Made by a program: the position numbers and the translations under genes. Of a DNA stretch of 64,000 nt, positions 1 through 9,079 are shown piece after piece. The first letter of the stretch is position 1, and each line of letters starts with the position of its first letter. Source of the stretch: Candidatus Binatia bacterium (GTDB lineage: Bacteria > Desulfobacterota > Binatia > UBA12015); contig JAQWRY010000032.1 in assembly GCA_029243485.1 (NCBI GenBank), positions 1-64,000 of the forward strand, given 5' to 3'. The notes under the pieces are model-generated. The model was not told where the DNA came from. It saw only the letters and a list, made by a program, of their open reading frames with translations, and did not search any database.

Positions 1-71
1 TGACGCGCCGAGAACAGATCAAGAACAAGACAATGGCCCGTCGTAAGCGACAGAATCTACGCGCCGCGTAG
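1..71 (+). pseudogene. 3' end of an unidentified ORF, possibly a transposase
   Basis: The window opens inside a plus-strand reading frame that ends at a TAG at 69-71. Its last residues are very basic (KNKTMARRKRQNLRAA). A basic tail followed closely by a terminal-repeat-like motif would fit the end of an insertion sequence, but too little is visible to name a family. The basic tail is seen; the transposase reading is inference. It could equally be the end of a ribosomal or DNA-binding protein. Confidence 0.3.
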
Positions 72-89
72 GCGGGCAAACGTGCCGGA

Positions 90-101
90 AGTGTCTCTTA
101 T
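90..101 (+). repeat. 12-bp direct repeat AGTGTCTCTTAT, copy 1
   Basis: AGTGTCTCTTAT occurs here and again at 193-204 in the same orientation, 103 bp apart. It lies just after a short basic reading frame. This may be an end of an insertion sequence or a trace of its excision. The repeat is seen directly; its role is inferred. Confidence 0.5.
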
Positions 102-192
102 AAATCGACCCCAAAGATCCCGACTCAGCTGACGACGTACACTCCTGAGATTTGGAAAGGGGGCGCCCGCCTTGCGCTTCGTGTCGCCCGGG

Positions 193-204
193 AGTGTCTC
201 TTAT
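193..204 (+). repeat. 12-bp direct repeat AGTGTCTCTTAT, copy 2
   Basis: Second exact copy of the motif at 90-101. The sequence after each copy differs (TAAATCGACCCC against TTCAAACCCC) but both run into a CCCC tract, so the similarity extends loosely past the 12 bases. It lies 45 bp beyond the stop of trpB. Confidence 0.5.
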
Positions 205-248
205 TTCAAACCCCGATTTGGTCCAACTTCAGTTGAACCCGAACAGGT

Positions 249-1457
249 TTAGCACTCGACTGGGTCGATGCTGTTCCCACGCAAGCGCGAAACCGTCTCC
301 ATGTCCTTGTCCCCGCGACCCGAGAGATTCACCAGGATGATCTTGTCGCGGCCCAGGGTTGGAGCGAGCCGGATCGTGTGCGCCAGCGCGTGAGCCGTCT
401 CGAGTGCCGCGATGATCCCCTCCGTTCGTGAGAGTCGCACGAGCGCATCCAGAGCTTCGTCGTCCGTCGCCGTGACGTACTTCGCGATCCCTTGATCGCG
501 CAGGTATGCATGCTCCGGGCCAACCCCCGGGTAATCCAGCCCCGCGGACACGGAGTGAGCTTCTTGCACCTGACCGAGTTCGCTTTGCAAGAGGTACGAC
601 CGGGCGCCGTGGAGGACCCCGGGCTTCCCGGCGTTGAGCGTCGCGGAATGGCGACCGGAAGCGATTCCCATGCCGGCTGCCTCCACGCCGATGGCACGGA
701 CCCCGGGATCGCCTAGGAAGGGATGGAAGAGCCCGATAGCGTTGGAGCCTCCACCCACGCACGCGATCAGCACATCGGGGAGTCTCCCTGTGACCGCTAG
801 AATCTGGCGGCGAGACTCCTTGCCGATGACGCTCTGCAGATCGCGTACGATCATCGGATAGGGGTGCGGCCCCGCCGCCGATCCGATCATGTAGAACGTG
901 TCGTTCACGTTCGTGATCCAGTCGCGCAGCGCTTCGCTCATGGCATCCTTGAGCGTACGGCTTCCGCTGCGGACCTCGCGGACGGTAGCTCCGAGCAGCT
1001 TGATGCGAAAGACGTTCAACGATTGTCGCTTGATGTCCTCGGCGCCCATGAAGACTTCGCACGGAAGTCCGAAGTAGGCCGACGCGGTCGCGGCCGCCAC
1101 GCCGTGCTGGCCCGCGCCTGTCTCGGCGATTATACGTGTCTTGCCCATTCGCCGGGCGATCAGAACCTGTCCCATGGTGTTGTTGATCTTGTGCGCTCCG
1201 GTGTGGCAGAGATCTTCGCGCTTGAGATATATCTGCGCACCGCCCAACTCGTCGGAGAGCCGCCGCGCGTGTGTCAGCGGGGTCGGTCGACCGACATACT
1301 CCGAGAGCAAATGGCTGAGCTCTTTCTGAAACCCTCGGTCGCGTCGGAGCTTCTTGTAGTAGGTCTCGAGGTCGTCGAGAGCCGGCATGAGGGTCTCGCT
1401 GACCCATCTGCCGCCGAACTCCCCGAAGTGGCCGGCGTGGTCGGGCATCACGTCCAT
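249..1457 (-). CDS. trpB: Tryptophan synthase beta chain
   Basis: Cytoplasmic PLP enzyme that condenses indole with serine to give tryptophan in the TrpAB complex. About 402 residues, the usual family length. The N-terminal FGEFGGRWV signature is present. The PLP lysine lies in [11 protein letters not shown], and the phosphate-binding loop is seen as [10 protein letters not shown]. An upstream ATG at 1493 would overlap the preceding gene by 32 bp; the ATG at 1457 ([11 protein letters not shown]) is preferred because it follows that gene's stop after only 4 bp and gives a normal N-terminus. It is the second gene of a minus-strand pair behind a UbiB-like kinase. No trpA is visible before the possible IS end at the window edge. 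Confidence 0.95.
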   Translation of the reverse strand: MDVMPDHAGHFGEFGGRWVSETLMPALDDLETYYKKLRRDRGFQKELSHLLSEYVGRPTPLTHARRLSDELGGAQIYLKREDLCHTGAHKINNTMGQVLIARRMGKTRIIAETGAGQHGVAAATASAYFGLPCEVFMGAEDIKRQSLNVFRIKLLGATVREVRSGSRTLKDAMSEALRDWITNVNDTFYMIGSAAGPHPYPMIVRDLQSVIGKESRRQILAVTGRLPDVLIACVGGGSNAIGLFHPFLGDPGVRAIGVEAAGMGIASGRHSATLNAGKPGVLHGARSYLLQSELGQVQEAHSVSAGLDYPGVGPEHAYLRDQGIAKYVTATDDEALDALVRLSRTEGIIAALETAHALAHTIRLAPTLGRDKIILVNLSGRGDKDMETVSRLRGNSIDPVEC

Positions 1458-1461
1458 TCGC

Positions 1462-2868
1462 CTACGCTCCGCATTCCTGACGTCCCTCTTCACCGGGAGG
1501 CTCGCGCAACGCGGTCGGTGGGCCCTCGAGCGCCGTCATGGCGATGGCGGCCGTGTCGACCCGAGCCCCGAGTTGTGCGCAGAGAAGAAATGTCCCGGCC
1601 AGCTTCCGATTGATGAACACCAGCTCGGGGGGCGGAGGGCGACGCATGCCCTCCGCGAACGCGAGTTCCATTCCAACGTTCTGCGCTCGCGCGGCCAGAT
1701 CCGAAGCGCCGTAGTCGTAGGGACCGTTGGATCGAAGCGGCTCCGTCGCGAGCAGGAGGAACTCGACCAGCTTTTCGACCTGTTGCGGCTCGTCTTCCGG
1801 CCCCACCCAACCGAACTCGACAATTAGGTCCTGAACACTCGCCGAACAGTTCTCGACGGTGGCAGCGATGAGCTGGCGATAGCGCGAGGAGAGCTCTTCG
1901 GAGATCTCGATCATCGAGCCGAAATCGAGAAGGACCAGATCGCGGGCGTGCGGGTCCACCTGGAAGTTCGCGAAATTCGGATCGGACTGCATGAAGCGGA
2001 ACTCGAAGATTTCGCGGAGGACGAGGCGCTGTGCGAGGGTTCCGATCCGGTCTCGCAGCTCTTGGGTGTGGCTCTCTTCCCAGAGTGAGGAGATGGGGGC
2101 AGCCGAGAGGAAGTCCATGGCCAGGACGCGGCGAGTGGTCAGGTCGACGTGTGGGGCGGGGAGCTTCACGTGCTCCTCATCGCGGACGAGCCCCCGATAG
2201 CGATCGAGACTCGCCGCTTCCTTGACGTAGTCTGTCTCGGCAAGGAGCTGCTGGCGAACCTCGTCCAGAAGAGGACCCAGGTCGAACTTCGCCGGTACGA
2301 GGCCCGATAGCCGCACCAGGATCGCCAGGTTGTCGACGTCTCCGCGGATGCTCTCGGCGACCCCCGGGAACTGAACCTTGATCGCGAGCGGGCGACCGTC
2401 ACACGCCTGCGCGCGATGGACCTGTCCGATCGAAGCAGAGGCGATGGGTCTCTCGTCGAACCATGAGAAATTCTCTCGCCATCCGCGACCATATTCGCGT
2501 TCGAGAACCCGACGAAGCTGCCCCGGGGTCATCGTGTCGGCAGAGGCACCGAGCATCGCCAGCGCCTCGGACAGTGCCGGGGGAAGGAATGCGCCCCCCT
2601 CGAGGGAGAGAAGCTGTCCGAGCTTCATGGCGGCTCCGCGCATGTGCGAGAGACGGCTCGCCAGGGCTGCAGCGTTGGTGGGAGTGAAGAGCAAGTCCGG
2701 AAGCTCGGGCACCTCGCCACTGGCTAGGCGTCGGGCTCCGTCGAAGGCGGCGGATGCAACCATCCCGCCCGCGGCGACTCCCATGCGAAAGAAGCGCTCC
2801 ATACGGGTCGAAGGCACTCGACTCGCCCGCGCGGGGCGTTGGCGCGAGGTGTCGAGGAAGCCGGCCAT
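1462..2868 (-). CDS. ABC1/UbiB-family atypical kinase
   Basis: 468-residue member of the ABC1/ADCK/UbiB family, ATP-binding proteins linked to isoprenoid-quinone or lipid metabolism. The family landmarks are present: KLGQ near residue 82 (KxGQ motif), an Ala/Ser-rich SASIGQ nucleotide loop near 144-149, the ATP lysine in AIKVQFPG at 164, SDPNFANF near 295 in place of the usual DPHPGN catalytic loop, and LLDFG at 313-317 for metal binding. No membrane segment stands out. It is the first gene of an operon with trpB, whose start follows its TAG by 4 bp. The true substrate cannot be deduced; a ubiquinone role is family knowledge, not shown here. Confidence 0.85.
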   Translation of the reverse strand: MAGFLDTSRQRPARASRVPSTRMERFFRMGVAAGGMVASAAFDGARRLASGEVPELPDLLFTPTNAAALASRLSHMRGAAMKLGQLLSLEGGAFLPPALSEALAMLGASADTMTPGQLRRVLEREYGRGWRENFSWFDERPIASASIGQVHRAQACDGRPLAIKVQFPGVAESIRGDVDNLAILVRLSGLVPAKFDLGPLLDEVRQQLLAETDYVKEAASLDRYRGLVRDEEHVKLPAPHVDLTTRRVLAMDFLSAAPISSLWEESHTQELRDRIGTLAQRLVLREIFEFRFMQSDPNFANFQVDPHARDLVLLDFGSMIEISEELSSRYRQLIAATVENCSASVQDLIVEFGWVGPEDEPQQVEKLVEFLLLATEPLRSNGPYDYGASDLAARAQNVGMELAFAEGMRRPPPPELVFINRKLAGTFLLCAQLGARVDTAAIAMTALEGPPTALREPPGEEGRQECGA

Positions 2869-3037
2869 CCGCCTACGAGAATTCCCCCTCAGGCCAGGTC
2901 GTCAAGGGGAAATCGGCGCGCCGGACTGCGTCGCCGGGCGGAGAAGGTATCAAAACTGCCAAGCGACGAATGCGCCAAGCTAGGCAATGGAGTCTGTGCC
3001 GGCCGCCCACCGCCAGAGCCCCGTCGGGAAGAGGGCG

Positions 3038-3570
3038 TCAGGCAAACTCGAGGCCAGGTCCACGCGGATAGGCGTCGGGTGCGATCGTGTTCGAGAGCAC
3101 GAACTGCTCGCTGATCTCCCAGTAGACGAACGGGCTCGGAACGCCGAGGGGGCCTTCTTCCAGACGCGCGCCTACGAGCCGCCCGCTCCGAGCCGGAGGC
3201 CCGGAAAGAAGGCATACTGCGCACCGACGAGACCGCCAGGGTTGAAGCTCTGCCCGATCGAAGCGCCGACTTCGAACGAGAAGCGTGCGGTGAACGCGTG
3301 GTTCATCAGCCAATTACCGAGCTTCTTCCCCAGGCTGACGGAGCCCGCGCGCTGTGGATGTCGCCCCAGGGCCGAGGGTCTGGCGTCGCCGCCCCGGGGT
3401 TGTTGTCCCGAAACGAATACCAGTCGCCCTGCAACGCGAGCTGGCCGCCGAGGATCAGGCCGGCGCCGACGGGGAATCCGAGTCGTCCGGCGGCGAACCC
3501 GGTATCCGTCGAGAAGGCTCCGCCGCCATTGATCGACGTGCGAAAGCCGTGCAGATAGCCCGCCGCGAGA
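3038..3570 (-). pseudogene. Broken outer-membrane beta-barrel-like protein
   Basis: Protein-like sequence runs through three minus-strand frames in turn. The first piece has alternating aromatic/Gly strands (FAAGRLGFPVGAGLILGG, LALQGDWYSF); the second continues with FSFEVGASIGQSFNPGG and VGAQYAFFPGLRLG; the third ends with FVYWEISEQFVLSNTIAPDA and a stop. The pattern suits a porin-like or outer-membrane transporter C-terminus. At least two frameshifts separate the pieces and there is no proper N-terminus, since it joins directly onto the CbiX remnant upstream. The frame changes are seen; the barrel assignment is inference from composition. Confidence 0.5.
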
Positions 3571-3598
3571 AGTGGGCCGCGGGAGCATCTGGGCGCGC

Positions 3599-3886
3599 GC
3601 CCGGTGGTGCCTTGCTCCTCGTCGGGGAGGCTCTCGGCCTCATCGATACGAGCTAATACGATCTCGACGAGTCTGGCGCCGAGCCCAAGCGTCTTAGTGA
3701 CGCGGACGGAACGCACGCGGCGACGACTTCGGGCACGTGCGGGGCGCAGATTTCGAGGTGGGCGCAGCGGATCGCCCCATCCGGACGATGCTCGACGAGG
3801 AGGCTCGCGAGATCTTCGAGCTGCGCGTTGGCCTCGGGGCGCCGGCTGCCGTGGTCCACCAGTATGATCGCGCCGTCTTCTCCCAT
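3599..3886 (-). pseudogene. CbiX/SirB-type sirohydrochlorin chelatase with internal deletion
   Basis: The N-terminus is a clear CbiX-family start: AIILVDHGSRRPEANAQLED, with the metal-binding His in VDHGSRR, then HLEICAPHVPEVVAACV. In the family a further 40-50 residues with a second His motif should follow. Instead the frame shifts directly to a piece like the family C-terminus (VTKTLGLGARLVEIVLARID). An internal deletion with loss of frame explains this. Chelatases of this type insert metal into sirohydrochlorin for siroheme or cobalamin, and siroheme is needed by the NirB encoded at 46-49 kb. The protein as encoded here is unlikely to work. Confidence 0.6.
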
Positions 3887-4030
3887 GGGATCGGGCTAGA
3901 GGATATATGCCTCGTCGAAAGTGCCGAAATGCAGAGGTTGCGCCCTTGCCAGCGGGTCGAGAGGGCGTAGGTGTGAAACGACGGCGGAGTCAGCGTCCGC
4001 ATGAATCTTGATCTCAATGACATCCGAACG

Positions 4031-4561
4031 ATGCTCGCCACGGTACTCATGGGAGCCCTCGGGTGCACGGGCATTCCGGAAGGGCTCGAGCCGGTGCGAG
4101 ACTTCGATTCCACACGCTACCTCGGTACCTGGTACGAGGTCGCACGCCTCGACCACCCGTTCGAGCGAGGCCTCGAGGACGTGTCGGCGCGTTACACCGT
4201 GAAGGACGATGGGGGCATCCGCGTCGTGAACCGGGGGTATGACGAATCTGCGCAAGAGTGGCGCGAGGCCGTAGGCAAAGCCTACTCGCAGGGAGATCCC
4301 ACGGTGGCCAGTCTCGAGGTGAGCTTCTTCGGCCCGTTTTACGGCGGTTATCACGTGATCTCGCTAGATGAGGATTACCGCGACGCCATTGTCACGGGAC
4401 CGGATCGCTCCTACCTCTGGTTCCTCTCCCGCGAGCGGTCGTTGCCCCGGGAACGCCTGGACGAGCTTCTATCCGTTGCCCGCGAGGCAGGCTTCGATGT
4501 CGCGTCGCTGATCTGGGTCGATCAGAGTCGCAGAGACCCTGCGTTGAAAGGCGAGAAGTGA
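4031..4561 (+). CDS. blc: Outer-membrane lipocalin (Blc-like)
   Basis: Bacterial lipocalin that probably binds fatty acids or lysophospholipids. The lipocalin signature GTWYEVARLDHPFERG sits near the N-terminus, followed by beta-strand blocks ending in LIWVDQS, close to the family's usual C-terminal region. An ATG at 4001 is also open; the ATG at 4031 starts a short hydrophobic signal ending in MGALGC, a weak lipobox, so a lipid anchor is likely. The gene opens a seven-gene plus-strand run; its TGA overlaps the GTG of the next gene (GTGA). Recruitment beside TIGR01777 and DUF1295 genes suggests a lipid-linked stress role. Confidence 0.85.
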   Translation: MLATVLMGALGCTGIPEGLEPVRDFDSTRYLGTWYEVARLDHPFERGLEDVSARYTVKDDGGIRVVNRGYDESAQEWREAVGKAYSQGDPTVASLEVSFFGPFYGGYHVISLDEDYRDAIVTGPDRSYLWFLSRERSLPRERLDELLSVAREAGFDVASLIWVDQSRRDPALKGEK

Positions 4562-5052
4562 CCGAGCGGCACATCGAGAATGGGCGTCCGACGGAGTCGG
4601 TCTGGGATTACCCCAGGCCCCCTCGATCCGAGCCGAGCTCTCTGCGGATCCAGGTCCGCTTCGGAGATCGTGAGATCGCGGACAGCACGCTCGCTCATCG
4701 CGTTCTCGAGACGAGTCATCCGCCCGTGTTCTACATTCCTCCCGCCGATGTGCTCACTGGTTGTCTCCACCGAGTCTCTCGGCGGTCCTTCTGTGAGTGG
4801 AAAGGCTCGGCGATCTACTACGACGTCGTCGTCGGAGACCGGAGGGAGGAAGCAGCGGCGTGGAGCTATCCTACACCGACGGACCGTTTCGAGCTGATCC
4901 GCGACTACATTGCTTTCTATCCGTCGCGAATGGACGAGTGCTTGGTCGACGGTGAGATCATCCAAGCACAGCCTGGAGACTTCTACGGCGGATGGATCAC
5001 GAGCGAGATTCGGGGGCCGTTCAAAGGTAGCCTCGGGACGGACGGCTGGTGA
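4558..5052 (+). CDS. DUF427-family protein
   Basis: 164-residue protein of the DUF427 family (once annotated NTP_transf_9). Typical features are PPVFYIPPADV, TGCLHRVSRRSFCEWKG, YYDVVVGDR and a C-terminal FYGGWITSEIRGPFKG. Members are small cytoplasmic proteins of unproven biochemistry, often near stress or light-response genes. It starts at a GTG that overlaps the lipocalin stop, so translation is probably coupled. No signal peptide or membrane segment is visible. Confidence 0.85.
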   Translation: MTERHIENGRPTESVWDYPRPPRSEPSSLRIQVRFGDREIADSTLAHRVLETSHPPVFYIPPADVLTGCLHRVSRRSFCEWKGSAIYYDVVVGDRREEAAAWSYPTPTDRFELIRDYIAFYPSRMDECLVDGEIIQAQPGDFYGGWITSEIRGPFKGSLGTDGW

Positions 5053-5216
5053 GTCGGCGGTAGGGGAAGACCGCGCGCCGCTGGCTCCCGACAGGCCTCA
5101 CGCCCGCTCGTTGCGATTGCGGTGAGAATGTTGGTCGCCAAGACCCTAGGGACTGGTAGCGTAAAGGCGTGTTCGGCGGGTGCGATCCTTGGCACCTTAT
5201 CGGTCGCAGATGGATC

Positions 5217-5888
5217 ATGGTTACGAGCCCGTACACCACCCCGTTGACGCTTCGCGCGGACCATTCGTCCCGAGACCGCAGGATTGCGACCGTGTGCCTG
5301 CCATTGCTGGCCTCGATGAGCTTCGCGACCCTGGTCGGAGTCGTCGCATCGCTCTACCTGGCGAACAACCATCCCCTGGCCCTCATCGCTCTGAGTCCAC
5401 TCCCTCGGCACCTCGTGCTCGTCGCCCCCACCGTCGATCCGGCCGCCTTTCTCCTCGTCGCGACTGCCCGTTCCCTGTCGTTCTTCGTCGTGTGCTTCTA
5501 CCTGGGACGGGCCTTCGGACCGGCGGCCCTCGTGTGGCTCGAGTTGCGCGCACCCCGGATGGGTCGTTTCGTGCGGTGGCTCGAGCGCGCCTTCGCGCAC
5601 GCATCGTACCCGGCGGTGCTCCTCCTGGCCGGTCCGGCCGTTGCCGTGATCGCCGGCGCCGCCGGCATGAAGGCGGTCGTCTTCTCGAGTCTTGCGGCGG
5701 TCGCCCTCATGGCGCGGCTCGTTCTCATCCTGGAGGTTGGTGACTGGCTCAGTGGGCCGCTCGAGGCGGTGCGGTCGCTGATCGGAATATACTGGATTCC
5801 GGGGACGTTTCTGCTGGTGCTCGGAATCAGTCTCTCGCGGTGGCGTGGACGCGGCCGGCGGGAAGAGATGGAAGGGAATCTTCGATGA
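5217..5888 (+). CDS. Multi-pass membrane protein, possibly DedA/VTT-like
   Basis: About 223 residues with several hydrophobic segments (LPLLASMSFATLVGVVASLYL, LVATARSLSFFVVCFYLG, YPAVLLLAGPAVAVIAGAAG, LIGIYWIPGTFLLVLGISL). An FYLGRAFG motif followed by a short amphipathic stretch resembles the DedA/VTT fold, but similarity is weak. The ATG at 5217 is preferred; a GTG at 5169 would add 16 residues. The stop overlaps the ATG of the epimerase gene (ATGA), tying it to the operon. No function can be assigned. Confidence 0.6.
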   Translation: MVTSPYTTPLTLRADHSSRDRRIATVCLPLLASMSFATLVGVVASLYLANNHPLALIALSPLPRHLVLVAPTVDPAAFLLVATARSLSFFVVCFYLGRAFGPAALVWLELRAPRMGRFVRWLERAFAHASYPAVLLLAGPAVAVIAGAAGMKAVVFSSLAAVALMARLVLILEVGDWLSGPLEAVRSLIGIYWIPGTFLLVLGISLSRWRGRGRREEMEGNLR

Positions 5889-6772
5889 AGGTGCTGATCT
5901 CCGGGGCGAGCGGTCTGATGGGTAGGAACTTGGTCCGGTCCCTGACCGAAGCTGGGCACGAGGTCCTGCGGCTGGTGCGTGCGGCCGATTCCGTAGGCAT
6001 CCCATGGGACCCCCGGGGTGGCGAGTTGGACCGCTCGCCGCTCGAAGGCTTCGATGCCGTGGTCCACCTGGCCGGGGAGAGCATCGCCGAGGGGCGGTGG
6101 ACGGTGGAGAAGAAGAAGCGGATTCGCGACAGCCGGATCGAGGGGACCAACCTGCTCGCACGCTCACTATCGGAGCTCGACCAGCCGCCAAAGGTACTCG
6201 TGTGCGCCTCGGCGGTCGGCTTCTATGGCGATCGTGGCGAGGAGATCCTCGACGAAAGTGCGCCCCCGGGGGTGGGCTTCCTCGCAGAGGTTTGCCGTGA
6301 ATGGGAGGCCGCCGCGGATCCGGCGCGCGAAAAGGGAATACGTGTCGTTCACCTGCGTTTCGGCGTCGTCTTGAGCGGAGAGGGGGGAGCGCTCGCGAAG
6401 ATGTTATTGCCCTTTCGTCTCGGACTCGGAGGGATCCTCGGCGACGGGTCGCAATATATGAGCTGGATTGCCCTCGACGATGCCGTCGGAATCGTCCTCC
6501 ACGCGATTTCCCATGAGGACCTGCGGGGCGCGGTCAATGCGGTTTCCCCGAACCCGGTCACGAACCGCGAATACACGAAGACGCTGGGAGGGGTGCTGAG
6601 GCGCCCGACGGTCATCCCCTTGCCATCTTTCGGCGCGCGACTGGCTTTCGGCGAGATGGCCGATGAGCTCTTGCTCGCAAGCGTGCGTGTGAGCCCAAAG
6701 AGACTCCTCGAGACGGGGTACGACTTCCGGTTCGCCGAGTTGGAAGAAGCCCTGGTTCAGACGACCGCATGA
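5885..6772 (+). CDS. TIGR01777-family NAD(P)-dependent epimerase (YfcH/SulA-like)
   Basis: About 295 residues. The N-terminal Rossmann motif is ISGASGLMGRNLVRSL, followed by VHLAGESIAEGRWT and the family pattern KKRIRDSRIEGTNLL, then SAVGFYGDRG in the catalytic region. The ATG at 5885 is chosen because it places the nucleotide-binding loop at the normal N-terminus and overlaps the previous stop. TIGR01777 proteins are atypical short-chain reductases; in other bacteria they cluster with lipocalin, DUF1295 and photolyase genes. The substrate is unknown. Confidence 0.9.
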   Translation: MKVLISGASGLMGRNLVRSLTEAGHEVLRLVRAADSVGIPWDPRGGELDRSPLEGFDAVVHLAGESIAEGRWTVEKKKRIRDSRIEGTNLLARSLSELDQPPKVLVCASAVGFYGDRGEEILDESAPPGVGFLAEVCREWEAAADPAREKGIRVVHLRFGVVLSGEGGALAKMLLPFRLGLGGILGDGSQYMSWIALDDAVGIVLHAISHEDLRGAVNAVSPNPVTNREYTKTLGGVLRRPTVIPLPSFGARLAFGEMADELLLASVRVSPKRLLETGYDFRFAELEEALVQTTA

Positions 6773-7668
6773 GTGCGGCGGAGCGACAGAGTCTGCTGGC
6801 CATTGTCGCGATCCTTCTGGTGGGTGGCGGGATCGTGTGGGCGGGAAGTCAGGGTGGTGTGCGGGTGGGCGGGCTCCCAGTGTTTGCGCTATGCGGGATC
6901 CTCGCGTTCGCAGTCAACTGGATCGCTTTCCTCCCGGCGTATCTCTCGCAGACGGAGCGTTTTTTCGACCTGACTGGCAGCTTCACCTACCTCTCTCTCG
7001 TCCTGCTGGCCCTGGCCCTGCGCGACGAGCCGGATCCGCGTTCCCTGCTGCTCGCCGTCCTGGTCGTCCTTTGGGCAGCGCGGCTCGGCAGCTTTCTGTT
7101 CAGACGAATCACGCGTGACGGCGGAGACGGACGCTTCGACGCGCTCAAGCCTAGCCTGTTACGGTTTCTGATGACTTGGACCCTGCAAGGCCTTTGGGTC
7201 CTCCTGACGTTGTCCTGTGCCCTGGCCGCGATGACCTCGGCTCATCCGAAGGCGCTCGGCGGGCTCGCCGCTCTCGGAGCGGCCCTGTGGGCGATCGGCT
7301 TCGTGATCGAAGTGCTGGCAGACCGGCAGAAGAGTCGCTTTCGAAGGGAGCCGGCGAACCGGGGGCGGTTCATCGACGTAGGCCTCTGGGCCTGGTCGCG
7401 TCATCCCAACTACTTCGGTGAGATCACGCTCTGGAGCGGGGTTGCGTTGATTGCACTGCCGGCCCTCGCCGACTGGCAGTACGTGACGCTGATCTCCCCG
7501 GTATTCGTCTACGTCCTGCTCACTCGCATTAGCGGGATCCCCCTTCTCGAGGCTCGAGCCGAGAAGAAGTGGGGCGGCCAAGCGGACTACAAGGCCTATC
7601 GGGACCGAACACCGGTTCTGTTTCTGCGCCCACCAAGCTCGCTGGGGTCTCGGAACGGTTCCGGATGA
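6769..7668 (+). CDS. DUF1295 (steroid 5-alpha-reductase-like) membrane protein
   Basis: 299 residues with about seven hydrophobic segments. The C-terminal half carries the DUF1295 hallmarks: ADRQKSRFR, GLWAWSRHPNYFGE and W.GG...YK.YRDRTPVLFL. These match the isoprenylcysteine-methyltransferase / steroid-reductase superfamily, which binds NAD(P)H or SAM in the membrane. It starts with ATGA overlap on the epimerase gene. A role in modifying membrane lipids is inference from neighbours. Confidence 0.88.
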   Translation: MSAAERQSLLAIVAILLVGGGIVWAGSQGGVRVGGLPVFALCGILAFAVNWIAFLPAYLSQTERFFDLTGSFTYLSLVLLALALRDEPDPRSLLLAVLVVLWAARLGSFLFRRITRDGGDGRFDALKPSLLRFLMTWTLQGLWVLLTLSCALAAMTSAHPKALGGLAALGAALWAIGFVIEVLADRQKSRFRREPANRGRFIDVGLWAWSRHPNYFGEITLWSGVALIALPALADWQYVTLISPVFVYVLLTRISGIPLLEARAEKKWGGQADYKAYRDRTPVLFLRPPSSLGSRNGSG

Positions 7669-7693
7669 GTCGTAGAACCGGGGAGCCGTCGCA

Positions 7694-9079
7694 GTGAAGT
7701 CGTCGCGCCTCGGCCCCGGGCGCATTGTGAGGTACTCGCTGCCGTCTCTCGTGACGTCTGTGACGGCTCTTCCGATGGCCTTGTTCGTCCCGGCCTTCTA
7801 CGCGGACGACCTCGGCATGCCGCTCGCGTCCGTTGGCGTTGCGATCGCGCTCTCGCGCCTGCTCGACGTCGTCACCGACCCGCTAATCGGCAAGCTGAGC
7901 GACCGGCTCCGGCTTCCGATCGGCCGTCGCAAGCCATGGATGGTGCTCGGCCTGCCGCTCTTCTCCGTCTCACTATGGAAGGTCTTCGTTCCGGACCAGG
8001 CGGTGACCCCCGCCTATCTACTCGGTTGGTCGGCGCTGCTGTATCTCGGCTTCACGATGATCGACCTTCCGCACCGGGCCTGGGGGGCGGAGCTCTCCAC
8101 CGACTACGACGAGCGTTCGCGCATCACCAGCTGGCGCGAAGGTCTGTCGACCGCTGGCCAGGTCCTCCTTCTCGTCGTCCTCGTCTGGCTCGGAACGTAC
8201 GGCGTAAAGGACGCGGCCGAGCAACTCCGCAGCGTCGCGCTGGTGGTCATCGTAGCGCTCCCCATCCTGACCGCGGTCTGCGTCCTCACGGTGCCCGAGG
8301 GCGAGCCAGAGGGCTTTGCGCACGAGGCCCGGAGCGCTTGGGCCGGCCTCGCACTCGTCGCGCGCAATCCCGCGTTCCTTCGGATGATGGGCTGTGTGTT
8401 GTTCTTCGTCTCCGGTGTTGCCATCCAGGGGAGCCTCCACCGACTGGTTCTTGCCGACGTGATGCGCGACGAGTCCCGCTTCACCCTCATGATCTTGCTC
8501 GAGAACGTGGCGACGTTGGCAGGCGTTCCTCTTTGGCTCGCCGTATCGGTTCGTATCGGGAAGCACCGTGCCTTGCTGGCCGCGGCCCTGTGGATCGCGG
8601 TCTGGAGCCTCCCACTCGTGGCCCTGCGAGAGGGCGACACGACCGTGATGATCGCGATGGTCGTTATCCGTGGCAGCAGCTTCGCGTCGATCCTCTTTCT
8701 CGCAAACTCGATCGCCGCCGACGTGATCGACGTCGACACGCTGGTGTCCGGAGAGCAGCGCACGGGGCTGTACTTCGCGGTCTGGGGAATGGTGACGAAG
8801 CTGTCGCTTGCGCTCGGCGTTCTGCTCGGAACGACACTGCCGGCCGCCTTCGGCTACGATCCATCCAGCGACGTGGCGACACTTCCCGTGCAGGCTTGGC
8901 TGATGGCGATCTATGGAGGCGTCCCCGCGATTCTCATGGCAGTCGGCGCTCTCTTTCTGCGACACTTCCCGATTACGCGCGAGCGTCACGACGAGGTGCG
9001 CATTGCGTTGGAAGCGCGGCGAGCGGCCGTGGGGGGCAGGGCCGGCGGGGGATGCGTCGCTATGGGAGATGAGAAATGA
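7694..9079 (+). CDS. MFS carrier of the glycoside-pentoside-hexuronide (GPH):cation symporter type
   Basis: 461 residues with about twelve hydrophobic segments. The loop DPLIGKLSDRLRLPIGRRKP, with acidic then Arg-rich residues, is the classic GPH signature, and WGAELSTDYDERSRITSWRE matches the second conserved loop. It starts at a GTG 25 bp after the DUF1295 stop. Despite the family name, members found beside lipid-modifying genes may carry other solutes, so the substrate is left open. The next gene begins with ATGA overlap. Confidence 0.85.
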   Translation: MKSSRLGPGRIVRYSLPSLVTSVTALPMALFVPAFYADDLGMPLASVGVAIALSRLLDVVTDPLIGKLSDRLRLPIGRRKPWMVLGLPLFSVSLWKVFVPDQAVTPAYLLGWSALLYLGFTMIDLPHRAWGAELSTDYDERSRITSWREGLSTAGQVLLLVVLVWLGTYGVKDAAEQLRSVALVVIVALPILTAVCVLTVPEGEPEGFAHEARSAWAGLALVARNPAFLRMMGCVLFFVSGVAIQGSLHRLVLADVMRDESRFTLMILLENVATLAGVPLWLAVSVRIGKHRALLAAALWIAVWSLPLVALREGDTTVMIAMVVIRGSSFASILFLANSIAADVIDVDTLVSGEQRTGLYFAVWGMVTKLSLALGVLLGTTLPAAFGYDPSSDVATLPVQAWLMAIYGGVPAILMAVGALFLRHFPITRERHDEVRIALEARRAAVGGRAGGGCVAMGDEK

